A stretch of 64,000 bases of DNA from Chitinophagaceae bacterium UBA2375 (GCA_002343985.1 DDTB01000010.1:186001-250000); one strand, 5' to 3'. Shown: positions 34,879 to 44,836, counted from the stretch's first letter. Notes: generated by a model from the letters alone, not told the origin. Program-made: numbers and translations.

Positions 34879-34892
34879 TAAAAATTTTCTAT

Positions 34893-36185
34893 ATGCGTAT
34901 CCCCATACAATATGCCAGCCCGAAAGAAGCCTTATCGCATATTCAATCCGGCCACCGTGTTTTTATTCACGGCAGCGCGCATACCCCTTGCTATTTACTG
35001 AAGCATTTAGCCGAAGAAGCGGAAAGATTGAAGAATGTGGAAATTGTTTCAATCAGCGTATATGGTGATATGCATGTAGATAAACCTTCACTGCGTGATC
35101 ATTTTCATATCAATTCCCTATTTGTTTCCGGGAGTATCCGCGAAGCGGTGAACAACGGGCTGGCAGATTATGTGCCGGTTTTTTTAAGTGAAATCCCTGA
35201 ACTGTTCAAGCAACAGATACTTGCCCTTGATGTCGCGATTGTGCAGGTATCCCCTCCAGACGTTCATGGGTATTGCTCTTTGGGCGTTTCGGTGGATGTA
35301 GCCAGGAGCGCGGTCAACCATGCCCGCATCCTCATCGCGCAGGTGAATCCCAATGTTCCGAGGACGCATGGTGATGGGATGATCCACAGCAGCCGTTTTT
35401 CGTCTATGGTTTACTGTGAGGATCCATTGCATGAAGCCGTTTTTGGGGAGAAAGTGGGTGAAAACGAAAAACGAATAGGCGAATTTATCGCAGGTATGCT
35501 GGAAGACAGGAGCACGTTGCAAATGGGCATCGGCGCCATACCCGACGCGGTTTTGCGTTGCCTGCACAACCACAAAGACCTTGGCGTTCATACCGAAATG
35601 TGTTCGGATGGCATTATCGACCTGGTGGATAAGGATGTTATCAATAATAAGTACAAAAATACACACCCCAATAAGACGGTGTCTTCATTCGCGCTTGGTA
35701 CAAAAAAATTATATGACTATGTGAATGATAACCCTGCTTTTGCTTTCCTGGATGTGGATTATGTAAATGACCCTCATGTAATTAAACGAAACGACCGCAT
35801 GGTATCGATCAATAGCGCGATTGAAATCGATATCACCGGGCAGGTATGTGCCGATTCGATCGGTACCATCCAGTATTCAGGTGTAGGTGGCCAGATGGAT
35901 TTTATGCGCGGCGCCGCATTGAGCAAGGGCGGAAAACCGATCATCGCGCTCCCATCCCGCACGGCTAAAGGCGTATCGAGGATTGTATCATTTCTGAAAC
36001 CGGGCGCTGGCGTTGTCACCACGAGGGCGCATGTGCATTATGTGGTTACCGAATATGGCATTGCATATTTATACGGCAAAAACCTGCGTCAGCGGGCAAA
36101 GGCTTTGATCAATATCGCGCACCCCGACGACCGGGAGGCACTGGAAAAAGCCTGCCATGAGCGTTTCAGGGATTTCAGCGCCTGA
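34893..36185 (+). CDS. Acetyl-CoA hydrolase/transferase family protein
   Basis: 430 residues of the Cat1/Ach1-like CoA-transferase family. The catalytic glutamate is E235 in HTEMCSDG, preceded by MGIGAIPDAVL (211-221), and the C-terminal domain carries GGQMDF and VVTEYGIAYLYG. The enzyme moves CoA between acetyl- and other acyl groups, or hydrolyses acetyl-CoA, in the cytoplasm. Precise substrate choice (acetate, propionate, succinate or butyrate) cannot be read from these motifs. It has a good promoter candidate and converges on the NlpE-META gene 13 bp downstream. Confidence 0.9.
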   Translation: MRIPIQYASPKEALSHIQSGHRVFIHGSAHTPCYLLKHLAEEAERLKNVEIVSISVYGDMHVDKPSLRDHFHINSLFVSGSIREAVNNGLADYVPVFLSEIPELFKQQILALDVAIVQVSPPDVHGYCSLGVSVDVARSAVNHARILIAQVNPNVPRTHGDGMIHSSRFSSMVYCEDPLHEAVFGEKVGENEKRIGEFIAGMLEDRSTLQMGIGAIPDAVLRCLHNHKDLGVHTEMCSDGIIDLVDKDVINNKYKNTHPNKTVSSFALGTKKLYDYVNDNPAFAFLDVDYVNDPHVIKRNDRMVSINSAIEIDITGQVCADSIGTIQYSGVGGQMDFMRGAALSKGGKPIIALPSRTAKGVSRIVSFLKPGAGVVTTRAHVHYVVTEYGIAYLYGKNLRQRAKALINIAHPDDREALEKACHERFRDFSA

Positions 36186-36198
36186 TTTTCTGATGTTA

Positions 36199-37062
36199 TT
36201 ACCTGAGATAAACTGCCTGGAATTTTGCCAGGGGGGCCATCCGTGCTTTTATCAATTGCAGGGTATCGCCTTTGATGATGTATCCATCCGCTTTTTGAAA
36301 AACAGACATGAATGCGCTCTCCTGATCTAAATTTGGACAAGCCATTTTGGTGCTTGCCATTGCTGAAAAGCTAATTCTGCCAAGATCTTTTAATTCATAT
36401 GTCCCCGAAAATGCATTGCATCCACCATGGCCTTGTACCCTGTTCTTTTCCTTTTTTAGGATGACATGCGCTTCCCTTTTACCATCTGCCGGGCCGGAAA
36501 CCGGCTTACCCATAATTTCGGTGAGTTTCCAATAAGTTTCAATCAGCAGCGCATCAGGCACGTTTGATACAGGGCCACTCAATTTTGCCAACTCATATTT
36601 TGAAGCCAGGTTTCCCGTAATGCGCTGTCCCTGCATGTCTAACTGGATCAATTTATTTTCTCCCACCAGGTATTGGTTAGGCCCATCGGTAATGCCGTCT
36701 AATGTGATGCTGCCGCCGGATGCGTTCCAGCTAAATGTGCCCTTTTTTGCCTGCTTCAGGGGTTTATCTTTACCCAGGTAAACGGTATTTACTTCAAACG
36801 TTTTATTTGTGTCAATTTGAATGGTTGTTTTGATGCCTTCGCAATCCGCGCAAGGTAAAATACCTTCATAAATGCCCGGCCAGTCGAGCGATGTAAGGCT
36901 GTTATCAGCCATTTCCATAGGTTTTACAACCGAATCGGTGATTTCCTGCAATGCGCCTTGTGATATACTGGCCTGTTGTTGCTGTGCGTTTTTATCAGCA
37001 GCTGATTGACAAGAATATAATGCTGTCATGCCTGCGGCGAGTATCCATAAACGAATTGTCAT
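36199..37062 (-). CDS. NlpE-N plus META lipoprotein
   Basis: 287 residues. The lipoprotein signal MTIRLWILAAGMTALYSC ends in a lipobox cysteine (Cys18). An NlpE N-terminal-like beta domain follows, with GIYEGILPCADCEGIKT containing the CxxC pair, then a META domain (YWKLTEIMGKPV, GHGGCNAFSGTY, ISFSAMASTKMACPN, KADGYIIKGDTL). In E. coli, NlpE senses envelope stress and copper through the Cpx system; here the fusion with META is a known Bacteroidota arrangement. An envelope-stress or copper-related role is plausible but not shown. Confidence 0.85.
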   Translation of the reverse strand: MTIRLWILAAGMTALYSCQSAADKNAQQQQASISQGALQEITDSVVKPMEMADNSLTSLDWPGIYEGILPCADCEGIKTTIQIDTNKTFEVNTVYLGKDKPLKQAKKGTFSWNASGGSITLDGITDGPNQYLVGENKLIQLDMQGQRITGNLASKYELAKLSGPVSNVPDALLIETYWKLTEIMGKPVSGPADGKREAHVILKKEKNRVQGHGGCNAFSGTYELKDLGRISFSAMASTKMACPNLDQESAFMSVFQKADGYIIKGDTLQLIKARMAPLAKFQAVYLR

Positions 37063-37192
37063 AACGGTAAAATTTAGGTTTTGACTAACGGAAAATACTA
37101 AAAATCCGTATTTGTAATGCCTTGTTCAAAAAAATTAATACCGTGCAATACAATCGCATCAAAACAGCTGATGCCTAAACAGAACATGTAAA

Positions 37193-37648
37193 TTAGCCGG
37201 AATGATCGGTGTAAATCAACCATTTCCCGCCAACTTTCTTCATCAGGCTGGAGTACCTTCCGTGGATCACTTTTCCGTCAGGCAGGGTAACATGGAAATA
37301 CCCGGTAACAAAATAAAATTTCTTTGAAATCCTTTCCATGGCTGTGCCATCCAGCAACAGTTTGCCCATCTTTTCTTTTGGCCAGTACTTTTGGTAAAAT
37401 TGCAAGATGGCTTGTTTACCATATGCCGCTCCTTTGCTCAATATCATACGGGTGGAATCATCAGGCGCATAAAGGCTCACATATCCCTCAATGTCGCCGG
37501 CATTCCAGTATGCCATTTCCATATCAATGGTTTCCAATATTTTCCTTTCATCTTTATTTTGTGCACATACAGTCATACCCAGGAGGAAGAACAGGCATGG
37601 CAATATCAGGCGGGATGGTTGGTGCAGGTTTGGAAAAATTCTTTTCAT
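37193..37648 (-). CDS. Exported SnoaL/DUF4440-like (NTF2 fold) protein
   Basis: 151 residues: a signal peptide (MKRIFPNLHQPSRLILPC... ending TVCAQ) and one NTF2-like alpha+beta domain. Segments IDMEMAYWNAGDIEGYVSLY, GKQAILQFYQKYW and GRYSSLMKKVGGKWLI match the DUF4440/SnoaL-like pattern. NTF2-fold proteins bind small molecules or act as polyketide-type isomerases; no catalytic residue set is obvious. A periplasmic location is expected. Confidence 0.75.
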   Translation of the reverse strand: MKRIFPNLHQPSRLILPCLFFLLGMTVCAQNKDERKILETIDMEMAYWNAGDIEGYVSLYAPDDSTRMILSKGAAYGKQAILQFYQKYWPKEKMGKLLLDGTAMERISKKFYFVTGYFHVTLPDGKVIHGRYSSLMKKVGGKWLIYTDHSG

Positions 37649-37713
37649 AATAGCTGTTTTTGTTTCAACTAAGTTCTTTCAAATTCCAGGAAACCTTCTA
37701 CCGTTTATATAAA

Positions 37714-37737
37714 ACAGGCCACCATGAGGCGGCCTGT
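37714..37737 (-). terminator. Rho-independent terminator downstream of the 37864-42080 two-component operon
   Basis: On the minus strand ACAGGCC and GGCCTGT pair around a 10-nt loop, followed by TTTTATAT. It lies about 127 nt after the response regulator stop. Confidence 0.7.
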
Positions 37738-37863
37738 ATGCTTACATGAAAGATCAGAAAAACCAACTATTTTAAGAATACATCATACCGGATCAACTAA
37801 AGAAATACAAAATTGATCCCTTTGCTTTAATTGGGAAATACCATAATCATGTGACAAACCAGG

Positions 37864-38559
37864 TCAGACCAGTTTTTCCTTTAGCGCTTTGTGGACGGCT
37901 TCGAGTTGTGAGCGGACATGGAGTTTGTCGTATATCCGTTTGATATGTGTACGGACCGTATCGATGCTGATATTACATTCAGCAGCGATGAGTTTAAAAC
38001 TGTTGCCCTGTGACAGTGATTGCAGGATTTCCTTTTCACGGCCAGTGAGTTGGTAATCGGTAGCGGATGCCTGTATTGGTTGGTGCATCTGGCTAATAAC
38101 CATTCTCGCGATGGATGGGCTCATGGGCGCTCCCCCGCTCATGACTTCACGGATGGCATCGGTTAGTTTATCTGATACAAATTTTTTCAGTAAATACCCG
38201 TTGGCGCCTGCATACATGGCTTCAAACACATGATGGTTGTCTTCAAATACCGTCAGCATGATGATCTGAACATGATTGTTGAATTGCCTGATTTTCTTAA
38301 CAGCCTCAATACCATTCAGTCCGGGCATGTCTATATCCATAAGGATCAGGTCGGGATCGAGTTCCCTGACAACTGATTCCACCTGGCGAACATCGGGGAA
38401 GCTGTTCAGTATCTGGTATTCGCCGGAAAGCGTCAGCAGGTTCCTGAGGCTATCCCTCAGGTTGGCGTTATCTTCGAATATGACAATTTTTACGGGCAAG
38501 ACGGCTCGAATTATATGGCAACTTACAAAAGATTGACATTTAGAAAATACCCTGATCAT
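37864..38559 (-). CDS. NarL/FixJ-type response regulator (LuxR HTH)
   Basis: Receiver plus LuxR-type helix-turn-helix, about 210 core residues. The phospho-acceptor is D75 in ILMDIDMPG (numbered from the ATG), with a Lys in NGYLLKKFV. The DNA-binding domain is LTGREKEILQSLSQG ... IDTVRTHIKRIYDKL. The ATG at 38559 overlaps the kinase stop by 4 nt (ATGA) but adds a 20-22-residue lead-in; a TTG at 38499 (start PVKIVIFEDN) would match the usual receiver start. The cognate sensor is almost surely the 1174-residue kinase just upstream. It controls unknown genes, possibly those nearby. Confidence 0.9.
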   Translation of the reverse strand: MIRVFSKCQSFVSCHIIRAVLPVKIVIFEDNANLRDSLRNLLTLSGEYQILNSFPDVRQVESVVRELDPDLILMDIDMPGLNGIEAVKKIRQFNNHVQIIMLTVFEDNHHVFEAMYAGANGYLLKKFVSDKLTDAIREVMSGGAPMSPSIARMVISQMHQPIQASATDYQLTGREKEILQSLSQGNSFKLIAAECNISIDTVRTHIKRIYDKLHVRSQLEAVHKALKEKLV

Positions 38560-41500
38560 GTGATATGCTTTACAAGCCTGATAACCGTGCCCCTTCCGGG
38601 TTTGGTATCAATCACTAATTCGGCCTGCATATCGCGTGCCCGTTCCGCCATATTGATCAGCCCATTGCCGCTGCCCACCACTTCTTCACGGAAGCCTTTG
38701 CCATTATCTTCCACTTCAAGCGACAGTTGATGGTCTGCCAGGCGGATGCGGATATCCAGGTGCCCGGCACCACTGTATTTCACGGCATTATGAATCGCTT
38801 CCTTGGCAACCAGGTATAAATCCTTTCTCTCTTCGAGGTTAAGTTTAATCTCGGATAGGTTGCCATGCAGGTCAAATGAGTACGTCATGCCCGTCGGTTC
38901 CAGCAGTTCCGCCGTATATTCTTTAAGCCTGATGATGAATTTTTCCAGGCTATCATTTGATGGGTTGATGGCCCACACCATATCGCCCATACTTTCCATA
39001 ATGCGGGACGAATGTTCCTTGATTTTTTCGAGGTATTGCCTGACCTGGCCCTCACCCTGTGCGGGCGACATTGCCACCTTGCTCATGATATTGATGCTTG
39101 TCAAGGTTGAGCCCAGTTCATCGTGCAGGTCACGGGCAATGCGCGCACGGATCCTCTCTTCAACCAGGTACTTTGAAATCCTTTCCGCACAAATTGCGGC
39201 CATTTTTTCTAAAAGATGCAAGTCTGCTTTTGTATAGAAACCTTTTTGAGGGTGCTCGGAGTCAATCACGCCAAATGCCTTTCCTTCCACTATAACAGGA
39301 ACGGCAATTTCCGATAACCTGGATTGATCGTCGATGATATATCGGGAATCTTTACCTGTATTACGGATCAATTCCGGTTTCAACGTTTTCGCTACAGTAC
39401 CCACAATGCCCTTCCCGATCAGGATTTCAATTGGGTTGAAAATGTACCTGTCTGTATAAGGGCTTTTAGGGCCAGCCGCCGCTTTTTGCAAGAGTACCTG
39501 CCTGGATTCATCCAACTGGTATAACACGCAATCTTCCAGCTTCATCAATGCCACACATTGCTCGGCAGTCGTCCAGAAAATATCATCAATCGATTTTTGT
39601 CCGAACAAAGATGTCGCAAAACGTTTCAAGACCCTTTCTTCCCTGATCCTGTTGCGCAGGTTGTGGATCACCGCGTATGAAATACCAATCAGCATGGCTA
39701 TCAGAAGGACTATGAACAAAGGGCTTTCCCAAACAGAAGGATTAACGGATACAGCCAGGTTGCCGAGGCTTGTTATGGTTTCAGCATCTTGATTGACGGC
39801 CCTCAACCTGAATTGGTAATTACCGGATGGCATTTTTTGGTATACGGCCAGCAATCGGTCATCCGCCCTGATCCATTCCTTATCATACCCTTCCAGCATA
39901 TATTCGATCCTGAGGTCTGCAGATTGTCCGAAGTACAAGCCGGCAAATTCAACCGACAATGAACCATTCCTTTGCACTTTACAGCGGTGCAGTGCCGTTT
40001 GGTCAGGAGTTAGCGTATATGCCTTACCGTTATATTCTATTTTGGTGATCACCAACGGATATTCTTTAATCTTATTTCCACTGTATGGCTCAAACATGAG
40101 CAATCCCCCACCTCCAGCCGCGAGAACCCTTTTCCTGTCCGGATCATATATGATATCATGCCCGGCATTTAAGTCGGCGTCAAATGCGGAAATGCCAAAA
40201 GCCGATAAATCATTCAGCCAATGAAAAGTCTGTCCTTGTTTATTTATGGCACTGATGCTGTTCCCGGAAAGTATCCAGGTATTTGATCGCTCATCGCCGC
40301 AGGTTGATAAGGCCTGGTTATTCCTGAGGCCGGATTTCATATCAAATTTTTGATATTTTCCTTTGTCGACATCAATCTTCAGCACACCACCAGATATGGT
40401 GGATACCCAGATAAGCCCATCCTGATCAGCGCTCAGGTGATTGACCATGTTCAGCACTTCTGTCACTGAGTCATTGTGCTTTTTATAAAAAAGCTCCAAT
40501 GAGTCTGTACCGGGTAGGTAATGGTGCAAGTCGTAACCCAATGTGCCAATCCATAGCCCGGATTGATTGGGCCTGGCATAAAGGCTGGTGACAGATGATT
40601 TCAGGTGACGGAGTTTTCGAGGCAGTGAATCTATTCTGCCTGATGCCTGGTTGTAAAACAATAAACCGGCATTGAATGTGGCAAACCAAAGATTGCCATT
40701 CATGTCTTTTGCTATATCCCTGAATAAAGCCCCCTTCGGTATTCCTGGTATAGGAAAGGGATCGAATGACTGATTGCGGCGATCATACCGGTATGGCATA
40801 TCCGAAGTTAAGAGCCAAATATCGCCTCCCGAATCTTCCCTGATGGCATAACAGGATGAAAAAGGCTTACCCCTGCTGTCATTAGCCAATTCATTTATAG
40901 GGCCGCCCCCGGCAGGAATGATCCAAACCCTGGCCGGGTTTTCGGAACAAATAAAATACTCTTTCCCTGTACGGTTGTATAACAAGCCTGTCATGCGGTT
41001 GACAGCTTCCCTGCTGTTAATGGGAAGCAGGGGTAAAAAGGATAGGATTGGGTTATCGCTATCCACATAGATGCAGCCATTGGGCGTTGCTACCCACCTT
41101 GTCCCATGCCTGTCTGTATATACCGATTTTATAGAGCCGGGTAAAATAGAGCCGCTGAATGTTGGGATATGCCGATGTAACCTGAAAACGTTTTGTTTTG
41201 CCTGTATTTCCAACAATCCTGCTTCATGCGCCATCCATGAACTGGACAGGCTGAATGGTTCAAATGTCTTTGAAGGGAATGGGGCCGGTTCGGGATTAAT
41301 TTTTGCAGCCGTATTCTTTTTTTGATCAAATACAACCAATCCACCGGTTTGATATGTGATGAAAACCTGTTTGTTGATGCTGTCTGCGAACATATCAAAC
41401 AACTCGGCATGGTAACCCCCGGGCATAAACGAAAAAGAAGCATTCGCGAAATCAAGCCTTGCCAGTCCCCTGTTAGTGCCGAGCCATAAACCCTGATCTG

Positions 41501-42080
41501 TATCAGGTGAAATTTTTTTGATGGAATGATATCCTTTGGAGACAATTGTTGAGGGTAGCGATTTCGCGAACCCGGGCCAATTAAAATAATTAAAGCTGAA
41601 GTTGCGGGTATCGATATAGCTCAGTTCCCTGATATCGGATGCGATCCATAATTTTCCGGCAGCGTCCAGGTGCAGGTCCCAGACCAGGTTATTAGGCAGT
41701 GTGCCTTTAGTGATATCGCCGGCATACCATGTTTTCCATTCATCTTTAGCCGGGTCGAACATGTTTAAGCCGTTCATTGTGGCGACCCATATTTTCCCAT
41801 CTGCAGTACCGGTGATATCATTGATGATTTCATTTGAAATCCCATTTACCTGGTCAGGTTTGAAAATCCTGATATGCCTGCCATCATAACGGTTCAGCCC
41901 GTTTTTCGTGCCAATCCACATAAACCCTGTGGGATCCTGGTAGAAGCATGTGATACGATTGTCGGACAGGCCGTCTTTTACCGTCAGCACTTTGTTTTTG
42001 ATATATAGCTGTGCCTTTGCCGGCCAGGCCGACAATATGAGCATGCACATCAAAGTGGAAAATAAATAACGGGCGTTCAT
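38556..42080 (-). CDS. Reg_prop sensor histidine kinase with Y_Y_Y, GAF and HisKA_3/HATPase domains
   Basis: 1174 residues. A signal peptide (ending WPAKAQ) leads into two seven-bladed two-component regulator propellers (repeats such as GLSDNRITCFYQDPTGFMWIG), then a Y_Y_Y domain (~700-775), one transmembrane helix near 785-805 (SPLFIVLLIAMLIGISYAVI), a GAF domain (~825-960), the dimerisation/phosphoacceptor helix with RDLHDELGSTL and a HATPase (EDNGKGF). Reg_prop kinases usually sense a glycan in the periplasm. Most in Bacteroidota are hybrid proteins with their own regulator; this one instead has a NarL-type HisKA_3 core, a GAF domain and a separate regulator gene overlapping its stop. Confidence 0.9.
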   Translation of the reverse strand: MNARYLFSTLMCMLILSAWPAKAQLYIKNKVLTVKDGLSDNRITCFYQDPTGFMWIGTKNGLNRYDGRHIRIFKPDQVNGISNEIINDITGTADGKIWVATMNGLNMFDPAKDEWKTWYAGDITKGTLPNNLVWDLHLDAAGKLWIASDIRELSYIDTRNFSFNYFNWPGFAKSLPSTIVSKGYHSIKKISPDTDQGLWLGTNRGLARLDFANASFSFMPGGYHAELFDMFADSINKQVFITYQTGGLVVFDQKKNTAAKINPEPAPFPSKTFEPFSLSSSWMAHEAGLLEIQAKQNVFRLHRHIPTFSGSILPGSIKSVYTDRHGTRWVATPNGCIYVDSDNPILSFLPLLPINSREAVNRMTGLLYNRTGKEYFICSENPARVWIIPAGGGPINELANDSRGKPFSSCYAIREDSGGDIWLLTSDMPYRYDRRNQSFDPFPIPGIPKGALFRDIAKDMNGNLWFATFNAGLLFYNQASGRIDSLPRKLRHLKSSVTSLYARPNQSGLWIGTLGYDLHHYLPGTDSLELFYKKHNDSVTEVLNMVNHLSADQDGLIWVSTISGGVLKIDVDKGKYQKFDMKSGLRNNQALSTCGDERSNTWILSGNSISAINKQGQTFHWLNDLSAFGISAFDADLNAGHDIIYDPDRKRVLAAGGGGLLMFEPYSGNKIKEYPLVITKIEYNGKAYTLTPDQTALHRCKVQRNGSLSVEFAGLYFGQSADLRIEYMLEGYDKEWIRADDRLLAVYQKMPSGNYQFRLRAVNQDAETITSLGNLAVSVNPSVWESPLFIVLLIAMLIGISYAVIHNLRNRIREERVLKRFATSLFGQKSIDDIFWTTAEQCVALMKLEDCVLYQLDESRQVLLQKAAAGPKSPYTDRYIFNPIEILIGKGIVGTVAKTLKPELIRNTGKDSRYIIDDQSRLSEIAVPVIVEGKAFGVIDSEHPQKGFYTKADLHLLEKMAAICAERISKYLVEERIRARIARDLHDELGSTLTSINIMSKVAMSPAQGEGQVRQYLEKIKEHSSRIMESMGDMVWAINPSNDSLEKFIIRLKEYTAELLEPTGMTYSFDLHGNLSEIKLNLEERKDLYLVAKEAIHNAVKYSGAGHLDIRIRLADHQLSLEVEDNGKGFREEVVGSGNGLINMAERARDMQAELVIDTKPGRGTVIRLVKHIT

Positions 42081-42130
42081 GAACCGGGTTAAAACCGGTT
42101 ACTAAATTATGCAATTTGTGGCAGCCTTTG

Positions 42131-42880
42131 TTAAATGCCCGCTCCAAGTGATTTCAGGAGCTGGTCTTTATAGGAAGAAGAAACCTCCACTTCTGTTCCG
42201 TCGCTCATGGTGAGGTAACCACCCGTGCCTTTGTGGTACGACTTAATATAACCAGTATGCACGATGGATGAACGGTGAACCCTCACGAAGGGGGCTGTAA
42301 GCAGGTCGTCAAAATATTTAAGGAATTTACATATTAATTTTTTGGAATGATCTGCCATGACCAATTCAGTAAAATTGCCCTTGGCGTGCAGCCTGACGAT
42401 GTCATTTGTTTTCACCACGTCAAATCCCTGCATGGTCGGTAATACAATCTGCTGATGGGCCGGTTGTAACCTGATATTTTCGAGCAGGACCCGGTTTCGG
42501 TTCAGGCTTTCTTTTTCCCTTAATGATTCTTCCACTTTAGCGACAGCCCTGATCAGCTCACTGATATCAATGGGCTTAAGTATATAATATGCCGCGCTCA
42601 TATTTAATGCCCTGATCGAATATTCCGCATAAGCGGTGATAAATATGGTTTCAAACGACATGCCCGCGCAGGCTTCCAGCACATCAAAGGCATTCCCGTA
42701 TGGCATTTCCACATCCAGGAAAACAAGCCTGGGTGATTTTTCTTTGATTAAGGGGATTGCCTCACGGATATCCGAGGCTTGCCCGATCAGTTTTACCGTT
42801 GGGCAATACCGTTCGAGGTAACCACATAGTACATCCCTCGCGATGGCTTCGTCATCTATAATTACGGCTTCAATACTCAT
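42131..42880 (-). CDS. LytTR-type response regulator
   Basis: 249 residues. Receiver domain with acidic DD (9-10), phospho-acceptor D56 in VFLDVEMPYG and a Lys in YYILKPIDI, followed by a LytTR DNA-binding domain (from ~150, with FDVVKTNDIVRLHAKGNFT and FVRVHRSSIVH). LytTR regulators pair with LytS-type kinases; the sensor gene directly upstream overlaps by 4 nt (ATGA), so they form one unit. Target genes are unknown. Confidence 0.93.
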   Translation of the reverse strand: MSIEAVIIDDEAIARDVLCGYLERYCPTVKLIGQASDIREAIPLIKEKSPRLVFLDVEMPYGNAFDVLEACAGMSFETIFITAYAEYSIRALNMSAAYYILKPIDISELIRAVAKVEESLREKESLNRNRVLLENIRLQPAHQQIVLPTMQGFDVVKTNDIVRLHAKGNFTELVMADHSKKLICKFLKYFDDLLTAPFVRVHRSSIVHTGYIKSYHKGTGGYLTMSDGTEVEVSSSYKDQLLKSLGAGI

Positions 42881-44706
42881 ACGGGCAATTTTGTCAATAA
42901 GGGTAATTGAATTTGTACCAATACACCGTGAACGGGTGATGGTTTATCAATGATACTACATTGCATGCGCATGCCATACAACTCATTGAGTATTCGGATC
43001 CTTTCATTGATATTGTTTAATCCCCTGCCATTATGTTGCTGGTTCTGTGTTTTCAACGACCTGCTGGCTGCGATGCCAATGCCATTATCTTCAATACTGA
43101 TTTCTACTTGTTCTTCTTTCTTACTGAAACTTATGTGCAGGTAACCAGCAGTATCGAGATAGCGCAGTCCATGCCAGATGGCATTTTCGAGATGCGGCTG
43201 CACCAGCATCACAGGAACATACAGTTCCGGGTATTGTGTCAATGCATCATCTACTTGCAGTTTATAATCAAATTTATCTGGAAACCTGCTGCGTTCGAGT
43301 TCGAGGTAATGTTTAAGCCATTCCAGTTCATCCTGCAATACAATAAAATCATGTGTAGATTGTTCCATGACCCTGCGCATCAGGGTGGAAAACCTTGTGA
43401 TGTACCGGTTTGCTTCGAGTTCCGATTTATTGGCGATGAAATGATTCACACTGTTTAAACTATTGAAAATGAAGTGAGGGTTCATTTCCCTGCGTAATGA
43501 TTGTAATGCGATTTTCCTGTTTTTCTTTTTTAGTTTTTGCAGGAAGAAAAGGATCAGCGCAAGCAGCCCGGCTAATAAAATCAACGATCCAGTTAGCCAG
43601 ATATTGAATTGATTTTTTCGTTTGATAAGGTCGTCCGCCAGTTTTTTTTCGTTTTCCAGGATGCCAATCCTTTTTTCCGTTTCTTCCATCAGGCGGCTAT
43701 CAACCAGGCTGCTGTCGCGGCTTAGCAGCATGGGTAAAATCCGTAAGAAATCTGTATGGTAATTCAGGCTTTCATTGTATCGTTTTTTAGCAGTAAGCAA
43801 TGAATCCAGTTTACGTACCGCTTCCGCGGCTTCTATGGTATACGCTTTTTGAACGGATATCTGGTAGGTTTCGCGTAGCAGGTTCAGCGCGCTGGCCGTA
43901 TCCTTGTTCATGCTGTACAAATTTGCGAGTAAAAGCAATTCCCGGGCTTTGAGCCTGTTTGCCTCTTGCACAAAAGGTTCCGATAGCATTTGCTTTTTCA
44001 CTTCGATGGCTTTTTTGAAATCGCTGTTGCCTGCATATACCTCAGCCAGTTTTTGGTTGTATTGGGCAGCCCTTTCCGGATTGCTTTTCGATAATTCATA
44101 GGCATTGGAAAAAGCGTCGGCAGCCTTGGCGGGTTCATTGTTTTTCAGTCCGATATCCGCCATTTTTTCAAATCCGGATAATGCCTCCACTGTATCCTTT
44201 TTGAGCAGGCCAAGTTTGATGTTTTCCTGGATCAGGGCTTCCTGTACCGGTTGAGAATCAGGGATACTGAGCCTGCGTATATCATTTCTGTTAAGCGTGA
44301 TTTCCGGGACCGATTTGTTTTTATCCAAAGCCGCGTTAGCTGCCTGGTAATTGCTGATGGCTTCAGTTTTTTTCAATTGCGACTCCTGGACCCTTGCTAA
44401 AGCACGACTGCTCCTGGCCATTCCATCCGCATCCTGGGCGGCAGTATACAGATCTTTGGCCTTCTTAAAGTAATATTCACTCCTTGGGTACTCTCCCCTT
44501 CCGCTATACCATTCCCCCAATTCATAATATCCCTGTGCGGCCGTATCCTTGTTCGATTGTTTGAATCCTTTTTCCACTTTTCGGGATGCCTTCTTCATGG
44601 ATTCAAACTCCTTTGATTGCTGGGCTTGTATATGAAATGAAGCCATCACGCAAAGGCAAAGCAGGATTGAGATCTTAGCTGTATGTGATGTGAAGTATGT
44701 GGACAT
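42877..44706 (-). CDS. TPR-containing LytS-type sensor histidine kinase
   Basis: 609 residues. A signal peptide/anchor (to ~28, ending FHIQAQ) is followed by a periplasmic TPR-like helical region (~30-340), a transmembrane helix (~370-390, WLTGSLILLAGLLALILFFL), a LytS-family dimerisation segment containing RREMNPHFIFNSLNSV with the phospho-acceptor His, and a HATPase with EDNGIGI and GRGLNNINERI. The periplasmic TPR part should sense a protein or peptide ligand; the ligand is unknown. Its stop overlaps the start of the LytTR regulator. Confidence 0.92.
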   Translation of the reverse strand: MSTYFTSHTAKISILLCLCVMASFHIQAQQSKEFESMKKASRKVEKGFKQSNKDTAAQGYYELGEWYSGRGEYPRSEYYFKKAKDLYTAAQDADGMARSSRALARVQESQLKKTEAISNYQAANAALDKNKSVPEITLNRNDIRRLSIPDSQPVQEALIQENIKLGLLKKDTVEALSGFEKMADIGLKNNEPAKAADAFSNAYELSKSNPERAAQYNQKLAEVYAGNSDFKKAIEVKKQMLSEPFVQEANRLKARELLLLANLYSMNKDTASALNLLRETYQISVQKAYTIEAAEAVRKLDSLLTAKKRYNESLNYHTDFLRILPMLLSRDSSLVDSRLMEETEKRIGILENEKKLADDLIKRKNQFNIWLTGSLILLAGLLALILFFLQKLKKKNRKIALQSLRREMNPHFIFNSLNSVNHFIANKSELEANRYITRFSTLMRRVMEQSTHDFIVLQDELEWLKHYLELERSRFPDKFDYKLQVDDALTQYPELYVPVMLVQPHLENAIWHGLRYLDTAGYLHISFSKKEEQVEISIEDNGIGIAASRSLKTQNQQHNGRGLNNINERIRILNELYGMRMQCSIIDKPSPVHGVLVQIQLPLLTKLPV

Positions 44707-44836
44707 CCTATTGCAAAGTAATGAAGATTAACAGGAATGAAGCTTGTATTCACCCATTCAAAGCCATGGTTCACACAGTTTAACCCAAAACCGCCCGGGC
44801 GCCGCAGTAGTTTCACTGCATAAAAAATAAACAATT

